NCBI GenBank assembly: GCA_017550745.1
Contig: JAFZOG010000007.1
Span: 1-59,650 of the forward strand
Source: Clostridia bacterium
GTDB taxonomy: Bacteria; Bacillota; Clostridia; Christensenellales; Aristaeellaceae
Length of the DNA: 59,650 nucleotides
Direction of reading: 5' to 3'
Under the pieces are notes generated by a model. The model did not search any database and had not been told where the DNA came from. It saw only the letters and a program-made list of their open reading frames with translations. The position numbers and the translations under genes are program-made. Below are positions 45,171-53,416 of the stretch, one piece after another (the stretch's first letter is position 1; every line of letters begins with the position of its first letter).

Positions 45171-47447
45171 ATGCCCAGCACGCCCCAGGCCCCCGCTATG
45201 CTGCGGGATGTGGCCGCCCGTATCCGAGAACTGAAAGAAATCTCCGGCTTCACCACCGCCGAACTGGCCCGCATGACGGGCTTCAGCGAAGGCGAAGTGG
45301 GCCAGTATGAGACCGGCACGGTGGAAATGCCGTTCTCCTTTGTGCATAAAGCCGCCATCGCCTTTGGCGTTGATATGATGGACCTGATCGAGGGCACCAG
45401 CCCGCGCCTGTCCAACTACACCATCACGCGCCACGGCCAGGGCGAAGTGGTCACCGATATTGAGGGCATTGAGATGCGCAATCTGGCCCCCCTGTTCCGT
45501 AAGCGCATCGTGGAGCCCTACCTGACCCGGTATTCCTACGATCCGAAGCTGCAGGCCGCGCCCATTGAAACCGTCAGCCACCCCGGGCAGGAGTTTGACT
45601 ACATCCTCTCCGGCGTGCTTCGCGCGCAGATCGGCGAGCACACCGAAACCCTGCGGCCCGGCGATTCCATCTTCTTTGACTCCTCCACCCCCCACGGGCT
45701 GATCGCCGCCGAGGGACAGGACTGCGTATTCCTGGCCGTGGTCATCCCCGGCGAGGAAACGGATGAAAGGCCGCATGTGGATGACGTCGCCGTTCCCGCG
45801 CCCGTAAAGGCTGCCACCATCGCCGACAGATACATCGACACGACCACCAACGACGCGGGCACCCCCACCTCCATCCATTACCACAACATCGACCGCTTCA
45901 ATTTCGCCTTTGACATCATGGACGAGCTGGCACGGGAGCATCCCGACCAGATGGCAATGCTGCATTTGGATATCAATAAGAAGGAACGCCGCTTCACCTT
46001 TGAGGACTTCCGCAAGATGTCCAACCGCGCGGCGAACTACTATAAATCCCTGGGCATCAAGCGGGGCGACAGGATCTTGCTGGTGCTCAGGCGGCAGTAC
46101 CACTTCTGGATCACCATGCTGGCCATGGAAAAGCTGGGCGCGGTGGTCATTCCCGCGACGGATCAGTTGCTGTGCAAGGACTACATTTACCGCTTCCAGA
46201 CCGGCGAGATCAGCGGCGTGATCTGTACCAGCCACGGCCAGGCGGCTGCTGAAATCGAAAAAGCCCTGCCCGAGAGCCCCAACGTGAAGCACCTGATCTA
46301 CTGCGGCGGCAAGCGCGAAGGCTGGCATGACTTCGACAGCGAATACGCCGATTATTCCTCCCACTTTGAGCGCGCCGACGACGCGCCCGGCGGGGACGAC
46401 CCCATGCTCATGTTCTTCACCTCCGGCACCACAGGCTATCCCAAGCTGGTGTGCCACAGCCATAAGTACCCCCTGGGCCACTACATCACCGCCAAATACT
46501 GGCACAATGTCATCCCCGGCAAGCTGCACCTGACCATCTCCGACACCGGCTGGGCCAAGGCCTGCTGGGGCAAGATCTTTGGGCAATGGCTGTGTGAGGC
46601 GGCGCTGTTCGTGTATGACTTTGACCGCTTCCACGCCAGCGATATCCTGCCGCTCTTCAAGGAATACGACATCAAGACCTTCTGTGCCCCGCCCACCATG
46701 TACCGCATGCTCATCAAGGAAGACTTAAGCAAATACGACCTGTCTTCCATCGTCCATGCCTCCATCGCCGGCGAAGCGCTGAACCCCGAAGTGTTCCAGA
46801 AATTCAAGGAAGCCACCGGGCTGTCCATCATGGAGGGCTTCGGCCAGAGCGAAACCGCCGTCATCATCGGCAACCTCACCGGCATGATCCCCAAGCCCGG
46901 CTCCATGGGCAAGCCCGTGCCCCTGTATGACGTGGATCTGGTGGATCACGACGGCAAGCCCGTGCCCGTCGGCGAGGTAGGCGAAATCGTCATCCGCACA
47001 GACCATGGCCCCGCCTGCGGCCTGCTGACAGGCTACTACGGAAGCGAAGACCGCAATGTAAACGGCAACTGGCACGACGATCTCTACCACACCGGCGACA
47101 CCGCCTGGCGGGATGAGGACGGCTACTTCTGGTATGTGGGCCGCGTGGACGACCTCATCAAATCCTCCGGCTACCGCATCGGGCCGTTTGAAATCGAATC
47201 GGTCATTATGGAGCTTCCCTACGTCCTCGAGTGCGGCGTTTCCGCCGCGCCCGATCCTGTCCGCGGCCAGGTGGTCAAGGCCAGCATCGTGCTGATCAAG
47301 GGCAAGGAAGGCACGGAGGAGCTCAAGAAAGAAATCCAGAGCTATGTAAAGCAGCGCACAGCGCCGTACAAGTATCCCCGCATCGTGGTGTTCAAGGACG
47401 AACTGCCCAAAACCACCAGCGGGAAAATCCAGCGCGCGCTGCTGTAA
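45171..47447 (+). CDS. XRE-cupin-acyl-CoA synthetase fusion protein
   Basis: A 758-residue three-part protein. Residues about 8-72 are an XRE helix-turn-helix (LRDVAARIRELKEISGFTTAELARMTGFSEGEVGQYE). About 110-195 are a cupin (HPGQEFDYILSGVLRAQIGEH, LRPGDSIFFDSSTPHGL). About 225-750 are a complete ANL-family AMP-forming acyl-CoA synthetase: phosphate loop FFTSGTTGYPK, A5 GFGQSE, GDTAWRDEDGYFWYVGRVDD and the C-terminal catalytic lysine in LPKTTSGKIQR. The synthetase is closest in style to medium/short-chain ACSM-type enzymes. The start at 45171 has AGGAGG nine bases upstream; an ATG at 45162 abuts the site. It is under a T-box and divergent from the 2-oxoacid oxidoreductase operon. It may both activate an acid to acyl-CoA and regulate DNA. 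Confidence 0.9.
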   Translation: MPSTPQAPAMLRDVAARIRELKEISGFTTAELARMTGFSEGEVGQYETGTVEMPFSFVHKAAIAFGVDMMDLIEGTSPRLSNYTITRHGQGEVVTDIEGIEMRNLAPLFRKRIVEPYLTRYSYDPKLQAAPIETVSHPGQEFDYILSGVLRAQIGEHTETLRPGDSIFFDSSTPHGLIAAEGQDCVFLAVVIPGEETDERPHVDDVAVPAPVKAATIADRYIDTTTNDAGTPTSIHYHNIDRFNFAFDIMDELAREHPDQMAMLHLDINKKERRFTFEDFRKMSNRAANYYKSLGIKRGDRILLVLRRQYHFWITMLAMEKLGAVVIPATDQLLCKDYIYRFQTGEISGVICTSHGQAAAEIEKALPESPNVKHLIYCGGKREGWHDFDSEYADYSSHFERADDAPGGDDPMLMFFTSGTTGYPKLVCHSHKYPLGHYITAKYWHNVIPGKLHLTISDTGWAKACWGKIFGQWLCEAALFVYDFDRFHASDILPLFKEYDIKTFCAPPTMYRMLIKEDLSKYDLSSIVHASIAGEALNPEVFQKFKEATGLSIMEGFGQSETAVIIGNLTGMIPKPGSMGKPVPLYDVDLVDHDGKPVPVGEVGEIVIRTDHGPACGLLTGYYGSEDRNVNGNWHDDLYHTGDTAWRDEDGYFWYVGRVDDLIKSSGYRIGPFEIESVIMELPYVLECGVSAAPDPVRGQVVKASIVLIKGKEGTEELKKEIQSYVKQRTAPYKYPRIVVFKDELPKTTSGKIQRALL

Positions 47448-47516
47448 GCCTTCCTCGGCAGGCTGATATTCTTTAAAACACGCGCGCTTGCATCCAGACC
47501 ATCAACAGGAAAGCGG

Positions 47517-48263
47517 ATGAATAACAGTATGACGATTACGGACGATGGCATTCAATTAAGCGCTGTGCTGGAAAGGCCGGCACAGGCCCCCTGTCCGCTG
47601 GTGATCTTTTTCCACGGCTTCACCAGCACTAAGGATAAGCCGCACAATATCGCCTCCTGCGAAGCGATGCGGGAGGCGGGCTGCGCCACGCTGTGCCTGG
47701 ACCTGTACGGCCACGGAGAAAGCGGCGGGACGTTTGAAAACCACACGCTGTACAAATGGATCTCCAACGCGATGGCCGCCATCCGCTATGCCAGGGGCCT
47801 TGATTTTGTGACGGACATTTACCTCTCCGGCCATTCGCAGGGGGGATTGCTGGCCGCTCTGGCGGCGGGCATGGAACCGGACCATGTGAAAGGACTGATT
47901 CTCCGTGCCCCCGCGTTCATGATCCCGCAGTGCGCAAGAGATGGAAACATGCTGGGGCGGTCTTTTGATCCCCTGCACATTCCGGATGAAGTGCCGGTCG
48001 TCAAAGGGCTGAACCTGCGCGGGGAATATATCCGCGTCGCCCAGACCATCGATGCGGAGAAGGCCATGGACCGTTTCAAGGGGCCCGTGCTGATCCTCCA
48101 TGGGGATGAGGACGATCTGGTGCCCCTCCGGTATTCCGCGGACGCCGCCGCGCGGTACGCGGATTGCCGCCTTGAAATCATCCAGGGCGAATCCCACCAC
48201 TTTGACCGGCATCCGGACAGGATGAAGGAAATCATCCGGGCATGGCTGGCAGAAACCGTATAA
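47517..48263 (+). CDS. Alpha/beta hydrolase (serine aminopeptidase/esterase S33-like)
   Basis: A 248-residue cytoplasmic hydrolase. FFHGFTSTKD gives the oxyanion region, the nucleophile is in LSGHSQGGLLAAL, LHGDEDDLVPL gives the Asp and ESHHFDRHP the His, so the triad is complete. This group includes cinnamoyl esterases and acyl-peptide-like hydrolases, and the DLYGHGESGGTFENHTL stretch resembles the cinnamoyl-esterase branch. AGGAAAG lies before the ATG. It is 69 bases after the synthetase fusion and could release the acid that enzyme activates, but may be separately transcribed. Confidence 0.85.
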   Translation: MNNSMTITDDGIQLSAVLERPAQAPCPLVIFFHGFTSTKDKPHNIASCEAMREAGCATLCLDLYGHGESGGTFENHTLYKWISNAMAAIRYARGLDFVTDIYLSGHSQGGLLAALAAGMEPDHVKGLILRAPAFMIPQCARDGNMLGRSFDPLHIPDEVPVVKGLNLRGEYIRVAQTIDAEKAMDRFKGPVLILHGDEDDLVPLRYSADAAARYADCRLEIIQGESHHFDRHPDRMKEIIRAWLAETV

Positions 48264-48335
48264 TAATCTTTATTGATCCCCCAATTTATTCCTGAATTTG
48301 TATTAGCGAAACCAACTCCATCTGTCATGACTTCG

Positions 48336-48470
48336 CCGCGCCGATACGGATGGCGCGTGCGAAGGACCTCCCTCCTTCGAGATTGTTGATTTTACGAAGG
48401 AGTTTATTCCCACGTCCCCATCCGTATCGTGAGGTCCTTCGCTTCGCTCAGGATGACAGGGCTCAGAATG
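48336..48470. repeat. Palindromic intergenic repeat with crossing inverted pairs
   Basis: Three inverted pairs: CGATACGGATGG/CCATCCGTATCG (48342-48353/48418-48429), GAAGGACCTC/GAGGTCCTTC (48361-48370/48431-48440) and CTCCTTCG/CGAAGGAG (48372-48379/48395-48402). The first two cross rather than nest. The right side, CTTCGCTTCGCTCAGGATGACA with a second CTCAGAATGACA, is a motif of a repeat family that is widespread in bacterial intergenic DNA. No gene was seen from 48264 to 48615. Confidence 0.65.
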
Positions 48471-48529
48471 ACAGGGTGGGTTGATTTCACGAAATAATTC
48501 AAGAATGAATTGGTACAGCAATAACAAAG

Positions 48530-48558
48530 AAAAGCCGGTAAAAAACGGCTTTTTTTTA
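48530..48558. terminator. Bidirectional terminator
   Basis: AAAGCCG/CGGCTTT stem around a T/A-rich loop followed by eight T on the plus strand and TTTTCTTT on the minus strand, between convergent genes. Confidence 0.75.
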
Positions 48559-48615
48559 TTCGCAGAACAGATGGTCTTTGGATTGTTTAAAAACTTGCAC
48601 GTTGATCACGGTTTT

Positions 48616-49167
48616 CTACTCATTCAGCGACAAACCTGCTTTTTCCATGGCAATCACCAGCAGGGGAATCAGGACCAGCTGCAGGATGATACCGGGCAAA
48701 GCGTTGGTCACTGCCCCTGCCAGGAACAGGGCCACGGTGAACGGACTGCCCGTCATGCCCGCAATCACCAGATGCGCGGCGCCCCACACCAGGCGGCCTA
48801 AAACCATGGCGATCACCAGTACGGGATAGACGGTCCAATTCCTGCGCGGCAATAAGCGGTACAGCAGTCCCGCAAAACCGCCGTAAGCCGCAAGCTCAAA
48901 AGCCATCGCCACGGCAGTCGGAAACAGGGCGGGCATACCGAACAGGACACTCCGCAGCAGCGGCGCGATGAACCCCACCGCGCATCCCCAGGGCCAGCCG
49001 CACATAAATCCGCACAGGAGCGCCGGAATATGCATCGGGCACAGCATGGCGCCGATTTCCGGGATCTGCCCCGTCACGAAGGGCAGCACCATCGCAATTG
49101 CCAGATACAGCGCGGCATAGGTCATCTTCCGAACCTGGAACGAGCGCTTTCTTTGATCATTGGCCAT
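48616..49167 (-). CDS. ECF transporter S component
   Basis: A 183-residue membrane protein with about six hydrophobic segments. The motif MHIPALLCGFMCGWPWGCAVGFIAPLLRS is typical of a family of ECF S components that bind vitamins or related micronutrients. The start at 49167 (MANDQRKRSF) is chosen because GGAGG is seven bases upstream. It overlaps the end of the DUF3842 gene by 11 bases. No ATPase or T component is nearby, so it would use the cell's shared ECF module. The ligand cannot be named. Confidence 0.82.
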   Translation of the reverse strand: MANDQRKRSFQVRKMTYAALYLAIAMVLPFVTGQIPEIGAMLCPMHIPALLCGFMCGWPWGCAVGFIAPLLRSVLFGMPALFPTAVAMAFELAAYGGFAGLLYRLLPRRNWTVYPVLVIAMVLGRLVWGAAHLVIAGMTGSPFTVALFLAGAVTNALPGIILQLVLIPLLVIAMEKAGLSLNE

Positions 49168-49591
49168 CAGGTTTTCCTCCATTGACCAGCGCGCGGATGT
49201 GTTCAACCGCATCCTCCAGGATGGCCGCAGAGCCTTTCACGACGCCTGCCACGTACGTATTGCACAGATTCATGGGGATCAGCACCCGGTATGCCCGGCT
49301 GGATGCGACAGCATTCGCCATCGCCGGGGATATTTCACCCATCAGGGCGTCGGCAGTGGCGATCCCGAAGGGGCCCACAATGATATCCGCCGTTCTGCAG
49401 GCCACGACCACGGCGTTTTCACCGGTGGCCAGATGGGTGGCGCAATTGGAATTCATCATGTTTTCCGTTGCGATGCTGTTGGTACCGATGGCCAGGATCT
49501 CCGCTTCCGGGCACGCTTTGCGAATGCTCTCCGCAAGTCTCCTGCCCAGCCTGCCTCCCTGGCCGTCAATCACCACGATTTTCATCATCAT
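49157..49591 (-). CDS. DUF3842 family protein
   Basis: A 144-residue protein. It opens KIVVIDGQGGRLGRRLAESI, a nucleotide-binding-like beta-alpha start, and includes IGTNSIATENMM, GENAVVVACRTADIIVGPFGIA and LMGEISPAMANAVASS, characteristic of DUF3842. The family has no assigned function. It is often next to an ECF S component in Clostridia, as here, and the two are overlapped, which implies a joint role in uptake or sensing of a cofactor. Start is the first of several ATGs after GGGG. Confidence 0.82.
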   Translation of the reverse strand: MMMKIVVIDGQGGRLGRRLAESIRKACPEAEILAIGTNSIATENMMNSNCATHLATGENAVVVACRTADIIVGPFGIATADALMGEISPAMANAVASSRAYRVLIPMNLCNTYVAGVVKGSAAILEDAVEHIRALVNGGKPDGQ

Positions 49592-49687
49592 CCCCCATTT
49601 CTAAAAATGCCGGAATCTCCTCGCCTGAAAGGAACGCCGCATTTTCCGCGCATGACAGACCGATCGTTATCCGCATCCACGCGCGTG

Positions 49688-49716
49688 ATCTTACCATATC
49701 CATGAAAAATTGTCAA
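49688..49716 (-). promoter_or_regulatory. Predicted promoter of the DUF3842-ECF operon
   Basis: Minus-strand consensus -35 TTGACA (49711-49716) and -10 TAAGAT (49688-49693) with 17-base spacing. The leader is about 90 bases; no known riboswitch was recognised in it. Confidence 0.7.
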
Positions 49717-49788
49717 TTTCTGGCGAAGCGTCCGGGCCTTTTGCCCCCGTCATTTGTTAGGGCAGAAAGCTTTCTCGTTTTTTTCCAG

Positions 49789-50958
49789 TTACAGCCTGGC
49801 GACCCCGCTGTCCCGCGCGGCTTTGGCGACGGCGGCGGCCACGGCGGGGCCGATGCGCTTGTCAAAGGCCTTGGGCAGGATATACTTGTCGCTCAGTTCT
49901 TCCGGGGCCACCAGGTTCGCCAGGGCGAAGGAAGCGGCCTGCTTCATTTCCTCGTTGATGTCCCGGGCCCTCACGTCCAGCGCGCCGCGGAACAGGCCGG
50001 GGAAGCACATCACGTTGTTGATCTGGTTGGGATGGTCGCTGCGGCCGGTGCCCACCACGGCAGCCCCCGCCGCCAGCGCATCGTCCGGCTCGATTTCCGG
50101 CACGGGATTCGCCATGGGGAACACGATCGCGCCCTTTGCCATGGACTGCACCATTTCTTTGCTCACGATATGCGGCGCGCTGACGCCGATGAACACATCC
50201 GCGCCCTTCATGGCGTCGGAAAGCTTGCCGGAGAACTTTTCAGGGTTGGTGATCTTCGCCATTTCTTCCTGGGCAGGGTTCATCTCCTCGCCCGCGCACA
50301 GCACGCCGAAGCGGTCCACCATCTTGAGATGCTTCACACCCAGGTTCAGCAGGTGCCTGCCGATGGCGATGCCCGCGCTGCCCGCGCCGTTGATGACTAC
50401 CTTCGCTTCACCGATCTCTTTTTTGACCACCCGAAGGGCGTTGATCAGCGCCGCGGCCACCACCACGGCGGTGCCGTGCTGGTCATCGTGGAACACGGGA
50501 ATATCGCAGATTTCTTTCAGCTTCCGTTCGATCTCGAAGCACCGGGGCGCGGCGATGTCCTCCAGGTTGATGCCGCCGAAGGAGCCGGAGATCAGGTATA
50601 CGGTGCGCACGATTTCATCCACGTCCTTGCTGCGGATGCAGATGGGGAAAGCGTCCACATCGCCGAAGGCCTTGAACAGGGCGCATTTTCCCTCCATGAC
50701 CGGCATGCCCGCCTCCGGCCCGATGTCGCCCAGGCCCAGCACGGCGGTGCCGTCGGTGATCACGGCCACAAGGTTGTGGCGGCGGGTGAGGGTAAAGGAT
50801 TTGTCATAGTCCTTCTGAATCTCCAGGCAGGGCTGGGCCACGCCCGGCGTGTATGCCAGGGAAAGGTCGTCCTTATTCATAACCGGAACACGGGATACCA
50901 CTTCGATCTTGCCTTGCCATTCGGCGTGCCTGCGCAGGGATTCTTCCATATAATTCAT
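49789..50958 (-). CDS. NAD(P)-dependent malic enzyme
   Basis: A 389-residue malic enzyme that decarboxylates malate to pyruvate with NAD(P)+ and a divalent metal. SLAYTPGVAQPC (catalytic Tyr), DGTAVLGLGDIGPEAGMPVMEGK (metal/malate site), FHDDQHGTAVVVAAAL and GAGSAGIAIGRHLL (Rossmann loop) are all present. The length is that of the short bacterial form without a phosphotransacetylase domain. The start at 50958 has GGAGGAGGG upstream. It is probably transcribed alone from 50992-51021. Confidence 0.95.
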   Translation of the reverse strand: MNYMEESLRRHAEWQGKIEVVSRVPVMNKDDLSLAYTPGVAQPCLEIQKDYDKSFTLTRRHNLVAVITDGTAVLGLGDIGPEAGMPVMEGKCALFKAFGDVDAFPICIRSKDVDEIVRTVYLISGSFGGINLEDIAAPRCFEIERKLKEICDIPVFHDDQHGTAVVVAAALINALRVVKKEIGEAKVVINGAGSAGIAIGRHLLNLGVKHLKMVDRFGVLCAGEEMNPAQEEMAKITNPEKFSGKLSDAMKGADVFIGVSAPHIVSKEMVQSMAKGAIVFPMANPVPEIEPDDALAAGAAVVGTGRSDHPNQINNVMCFPGLFRGALDVRARDINEEMKQAASFALANLVAPEELSDKYILPKAFDKRIGPAVAAAVAKAARDSGVARL

Positions 50959-50991
50959 TGGGATTCCCTCCTCCAGAGTATTGATAGGTTT

Positions 50992-51021
50992 ATTGTATCC
51001 CAATATACGTGAAAAAAGCAA
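50992..51021 (-). promoter_or_regulatory. Predicted promoter of the malic enzyme gene
   Basis: Minus-strand -35 TTGCTT (51016-51021) and -10 TACAAT (50992-50997) with 18-base spacing. Confidence 0.55.
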
Positions 51022-51081
51022 TACCGCATTTAACAAATCCTATGTCCTATCATCACGCATACCCGTCATCAGCAGGAGGTA

Positions 51082-51110
51082 TTGATTTTTCGATGGCGAT
51101 CGTATAGAAT
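51082..51110 (+). promoter_or_regulatory. Predicted promoter of the NusG-like gene
   Basis: -35 TTGATT and -10 TAGAAT with 17-base spacing. It diverges from the malic enzyme promoter. The leader before the TTG start is under 20 bases. Confidence 0.65.
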
Positions 51111-51134
51111 AGGAAGGCGTAAGGGTATCTTCAT

Positions 51135-51731
51135 TTGAAAATATCTTTATACGGAAAGCGCTGTCAGTTTTTTACGCGGGAGGGGATATCAATTTACGCG
51201 TATTGTCTGTACTGCGAAACGCAGCGATGCAGGCTGATCGCTTCCCTGCTGGAATTAAACGTGCCCGGACTGCGGGCTTTCTCCCCGCAAATCGTCAAGC
51301 GGCAGAGAAAGCAGGGAAAAAACGTGGATGTCTGCTTCGATTTACTGCCCGGATATGTATTTGTCTTTGTCACCGAGAAGCTTTTGTCCTTCAATCTTTT
51401 TCACGGCATTTCGGGGATCCTCCGGCAGATCGGGAATGCGGAAGACGGCTATGCGCTTTCGGGCGGGGATCTTGACTTTGCGATGAATCTGTATGAAAAA
51501 GACGGCTTGGTAGGCCAGGTCACGCTTTTCAAGAACGGCGAATCCGTGGTGCTTTCCGATCCGCTGTTCAACGGCTGCCAGGGAAAAATCACCCAGGTGG
51601 ACTACCGGAAACAGCGTGCCCGGGTGGATTACCGGTTCGCCGGGATGGGCTGCTTCACCTGGGTCGCATTCGATATGATCGTAAGGCCGGCATCCGCCGA
51701 GCAAACAGCGGACAGCCCGCCGCCGCTATGA
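51135..51731 (+). CDS. NusG-like antiterminator paralogue (LoaP/specialised NusG family)
   Basis: A 198-residue protein with an N-terminal NGN domain and a C-terminal KOW domain. YCLYCETQRCRLIASLL replaces the usual NusG start, FDLLPGYVFVFVTEKLL is the conserved NGN strand, and GESVVLSDPLFNGCQGKITQVDYRKQRARVDY is the KOW motif. Its departure from housekeeping NusG suggests a specialised elongation factor such as LoaP, which relieves termination in chosen operons. The only plausible start is TTG at 51135; an AAGG lies about ten bases upstream. It precedes an inositol monophosphatase-like and a PHP phosphatase gene. The target operon is unknown. Confidence 0.78.
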   Translation: MKISLYGKRCQFFTREGISIYAYCLYCETQRCRLIASLLELNVPGLRAFSPQIVKRQRKQGKNVDVCFDLLPGYVFVFVTEKLLSFNLFHGISGILRQIGNAEDGYALSGGDLDFAMNLYEKDGLVGQVTLFKNGESVVLSDPLFNGCQGKITQVDYRKQRARVDYRFAGMGCFTWVAFDMIVRPASAEQTADSPPPL

Positions 51732-51774
51732 ACGCCGCTTGCTGATCAATTGCTTCTACAGAAAAAGAGGGCTT

Positions 51775-52542
51775 ATGCTGACAAGAATCCTTGAGCTTGC
51801 CCGCGAGGCGGGCCGCATCATGCTGAAGTACCGCGCCGCCGCCGCGCATCAAAAAGAAGGGCATTTCAACTTCGTCACCGACGCGGACGTGGCGGTGCAG
51901 GCGTTCCTTAAAAAGGAGCTGCTCTCCCTTTTACCATCCTCCCGCTTTTTTGCTGAGGAACAGGACAATGAACCCCTTGGCGACGCGCCGACGTTTGTGG
52001 TGGATCCCATTGACGGCACGCTGAATTTCATGCGCGGCCGGAACATGTCCGCGGTTTCCATCGGCCTGCTGGAGCACAGGCAGCCTGTGCTGGGCGTGAT
52101 CTGCAACCCCTATGCTGATGAAGTGTTCTCTGCCGAGGCCGGAAAAGGCGCATGGCTGAACGGGCGGAAAATCACCGTCTCCTCCACGCCTTTTGACAAG
52201 ACCATGGTCTGCTTCGGCACCTCCCCTTACGACGCCGATCTGGTCAGCCGCTCCATGGATGCCGCCCGGCAGTTTCTGCTGCGGGCAGGGGACCTGAGGC
52301 GCAGCGGGTCCGCCGCCATCGACCTGTGCGACGTCGCCTGCGGACGGGCCGATATTTTCTTTGAGCTTCGCCTGCGGCCGTGGGACGTGGCCGCGGGTTC
52401 CCTGATCGTCCGGGAAGCGGGCGGCGCATTCGTTTCCCTGGGGCATGACCGGCCTTATTATGATGACGCCTGCGGAATACTGGCCTGCAATCAATCGTGT
52501 GAGGCCTTCGCGCGGGAGATTCTGGAGGGAGCAGATCCATGA
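51775..52542 (+). CDS. Inositol monophosphatase family protein
   Basis: A 255-residue metal-dependent phosphatase of the IMPase/CysQ/FBPase superfamily. Motifs: FAEEQD (metal Glu), VDPIDGTLNFMRG (the DxDGT-type metal site) and LRPWDVAAGSLIVREAGG (WDxAAG). It hydrolyses a small phosphate ester such as myo-inositol-1-phosphate, PAP or histidinol phosphate; the true substrate is not clear. The start at 51775 is preferred over the upstream TTG. It ends in an ATGA overlap with the PHP phosphatase gene, and such a pair could cooperate in histidine or inositol phosphate metabolism. Confidence 0.88.
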   Translation: MLTRILELAREAGRIMLKYRAAAAHQKEGHFNFVTDADVAVQAFLKKELLSLLPSSRFFAEEQDNEPLGDAPTFVVDPIDGTLNFMRGRNMSAVSIGLLEHRQPVLGVICNPYADEVFSAEAGKGAWLNGRKITVSSTPFDKTMVCFGTSPYDADLVSRSMDAARQFLLRAGDLRRSGSAAIDLCDVACGRADIFFELRLRPWDVAAGSLIVREAGGAFVSLGHDRPYYDDACGILACNQSCEAFAREILEGADP

Positions 52543-53366
52543 GCGTATTATCTTCCGCCCACGTGCATACCACCTACTGCGACGGAAAAACCCCCGCCCG
52601 GGAAATGGCGGAGCGTGCCTATGCGCTGGGGTTCATCTCCCTGGGGTTCACCTCCCACGCGCCGCAGACCTTTGATCCCGGCTACTGCATCCCCCCCGAA
52701 CAGGAAGGCGCTTACAAAGCGGAAATCAGCGGCATTAAAGCGGAATACGCGGGCCGCATGACCGTATATACCGGCGTGGAACGGGATTATTACTCCTGCT
52801 GTTCGGCTGACGGGTATGATTTTTATATCGCTTCCGTGCACTATTTCCTGCTTCCCGGCGGGCACCACTGCCCCATCGACGCGGCCCCGGAAAAGCTGAA
52901 AAGCTATGTGGACGAGCACTGCGGCGGGGACGGGCTGGAAATGGCGCGGCGGTATTTTACTCTGCTCCGGGATTACGTGCTGGCTTCCCGCCCCCCTATC
53001 ATCGGGCATTTTGATCTGTTGAGAAAAAACAACGCAGCGCTGCATCTGTACGACGAAAACAGCCCGGCATACCGGGATTTATCCCTGGACTGCCTTCGCC
53101 CCCTTGCCGATACCGGCGCGCTGCTGGAGGTAAACACAGGCGCCATCGCGCGGGGGTATCTTTCCACGCCCTATCCTTCCCCCGTGCTTTTGAAAGCCTG
53201 GAAGGCATGGGGCGGCGAGGTGATCATCAATTCAGACTGCCACGACGCCCGCTTTCTGACCACCGGCTACGATGACGCGGAGGCGCTGCTTTCTTCCCTG
53301 GGCTACGATCACGCGGTACGCCTCGGGAAAGACGTCCTCTGGGAGCGCTATCCCCTGGGACAGTAA
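52539..53366 (+). CDS. PHP-domain phosphatase (histidinol-phosphatase, HisK-like)
   Basis: A 275-residue PHP-fold metal phosphatase. Family motifs: SAHVHTTYCDG (HxHxxxxD), FTSHAP, GVERDYY, IASVHYF, IIGHFDLLRKNN and INSDCHDARFL, which together supply the trinuclear metal site. HisJ/HisK members convert histidinol phosphate to histidinol. It is coupled by ATGA to the inositol-monophosphatase-like gene and is followed by a good terminator. No other his gene is present in the window, so the substrate is inferred from the family alone. Confidence 0.88.
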   Translation: MSVLSSAHVHTTYCDGKTPAREMAERAYALGFISLGFTSHAPQTFDPGYCIPPEQEGAYKAEISGIKAEYAGRMTVYTGVERDYYSCCSADGYDFYIASVHYFLLPGGHHCPIDAAPEKLKSYVDEHCGGDGLEMARRYFTLLRDYVLASRPPIIGHFDLLRKNNAALHLYDENSPAYRDLSLDCLRPLADTGALLEVNTGAIARGYLSTPYPSPVLLKAWKAWGGEVIINSDCHDARFLTTGYDDAEALLSSLGYDHAVRLGKDVLWERYPLGQ

Positions 53367-53392
53367 TCATTCTTTCCCTTTGCACCCGGCCT

Positions 53393-53416
53393 GCGCAGTG
53401 CGGACTGCGCTTTTTT
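53393..53416 (+). terminator. Terminator after the PHP phosphatase gene
   Basis: GCGCAGT/ACTGCGC stem (53393-53399 and 53404-53410) followed by six T. Confidence 0.88.

Noticed and set aside
45099-46634. Minus-strand open frame opposite the XRE-cupin-synthetase gene (511 codons)
   Set aside because: Antisense shadow rich in Gly, Val, His and Ala; covers part of the T-box terminator.
51135-51731. Housekeeping nusG
   Set aside because: N-terminus and KOW region differ from canonical NusG, and the usual secE-nusG-rplK neighbours are absent.
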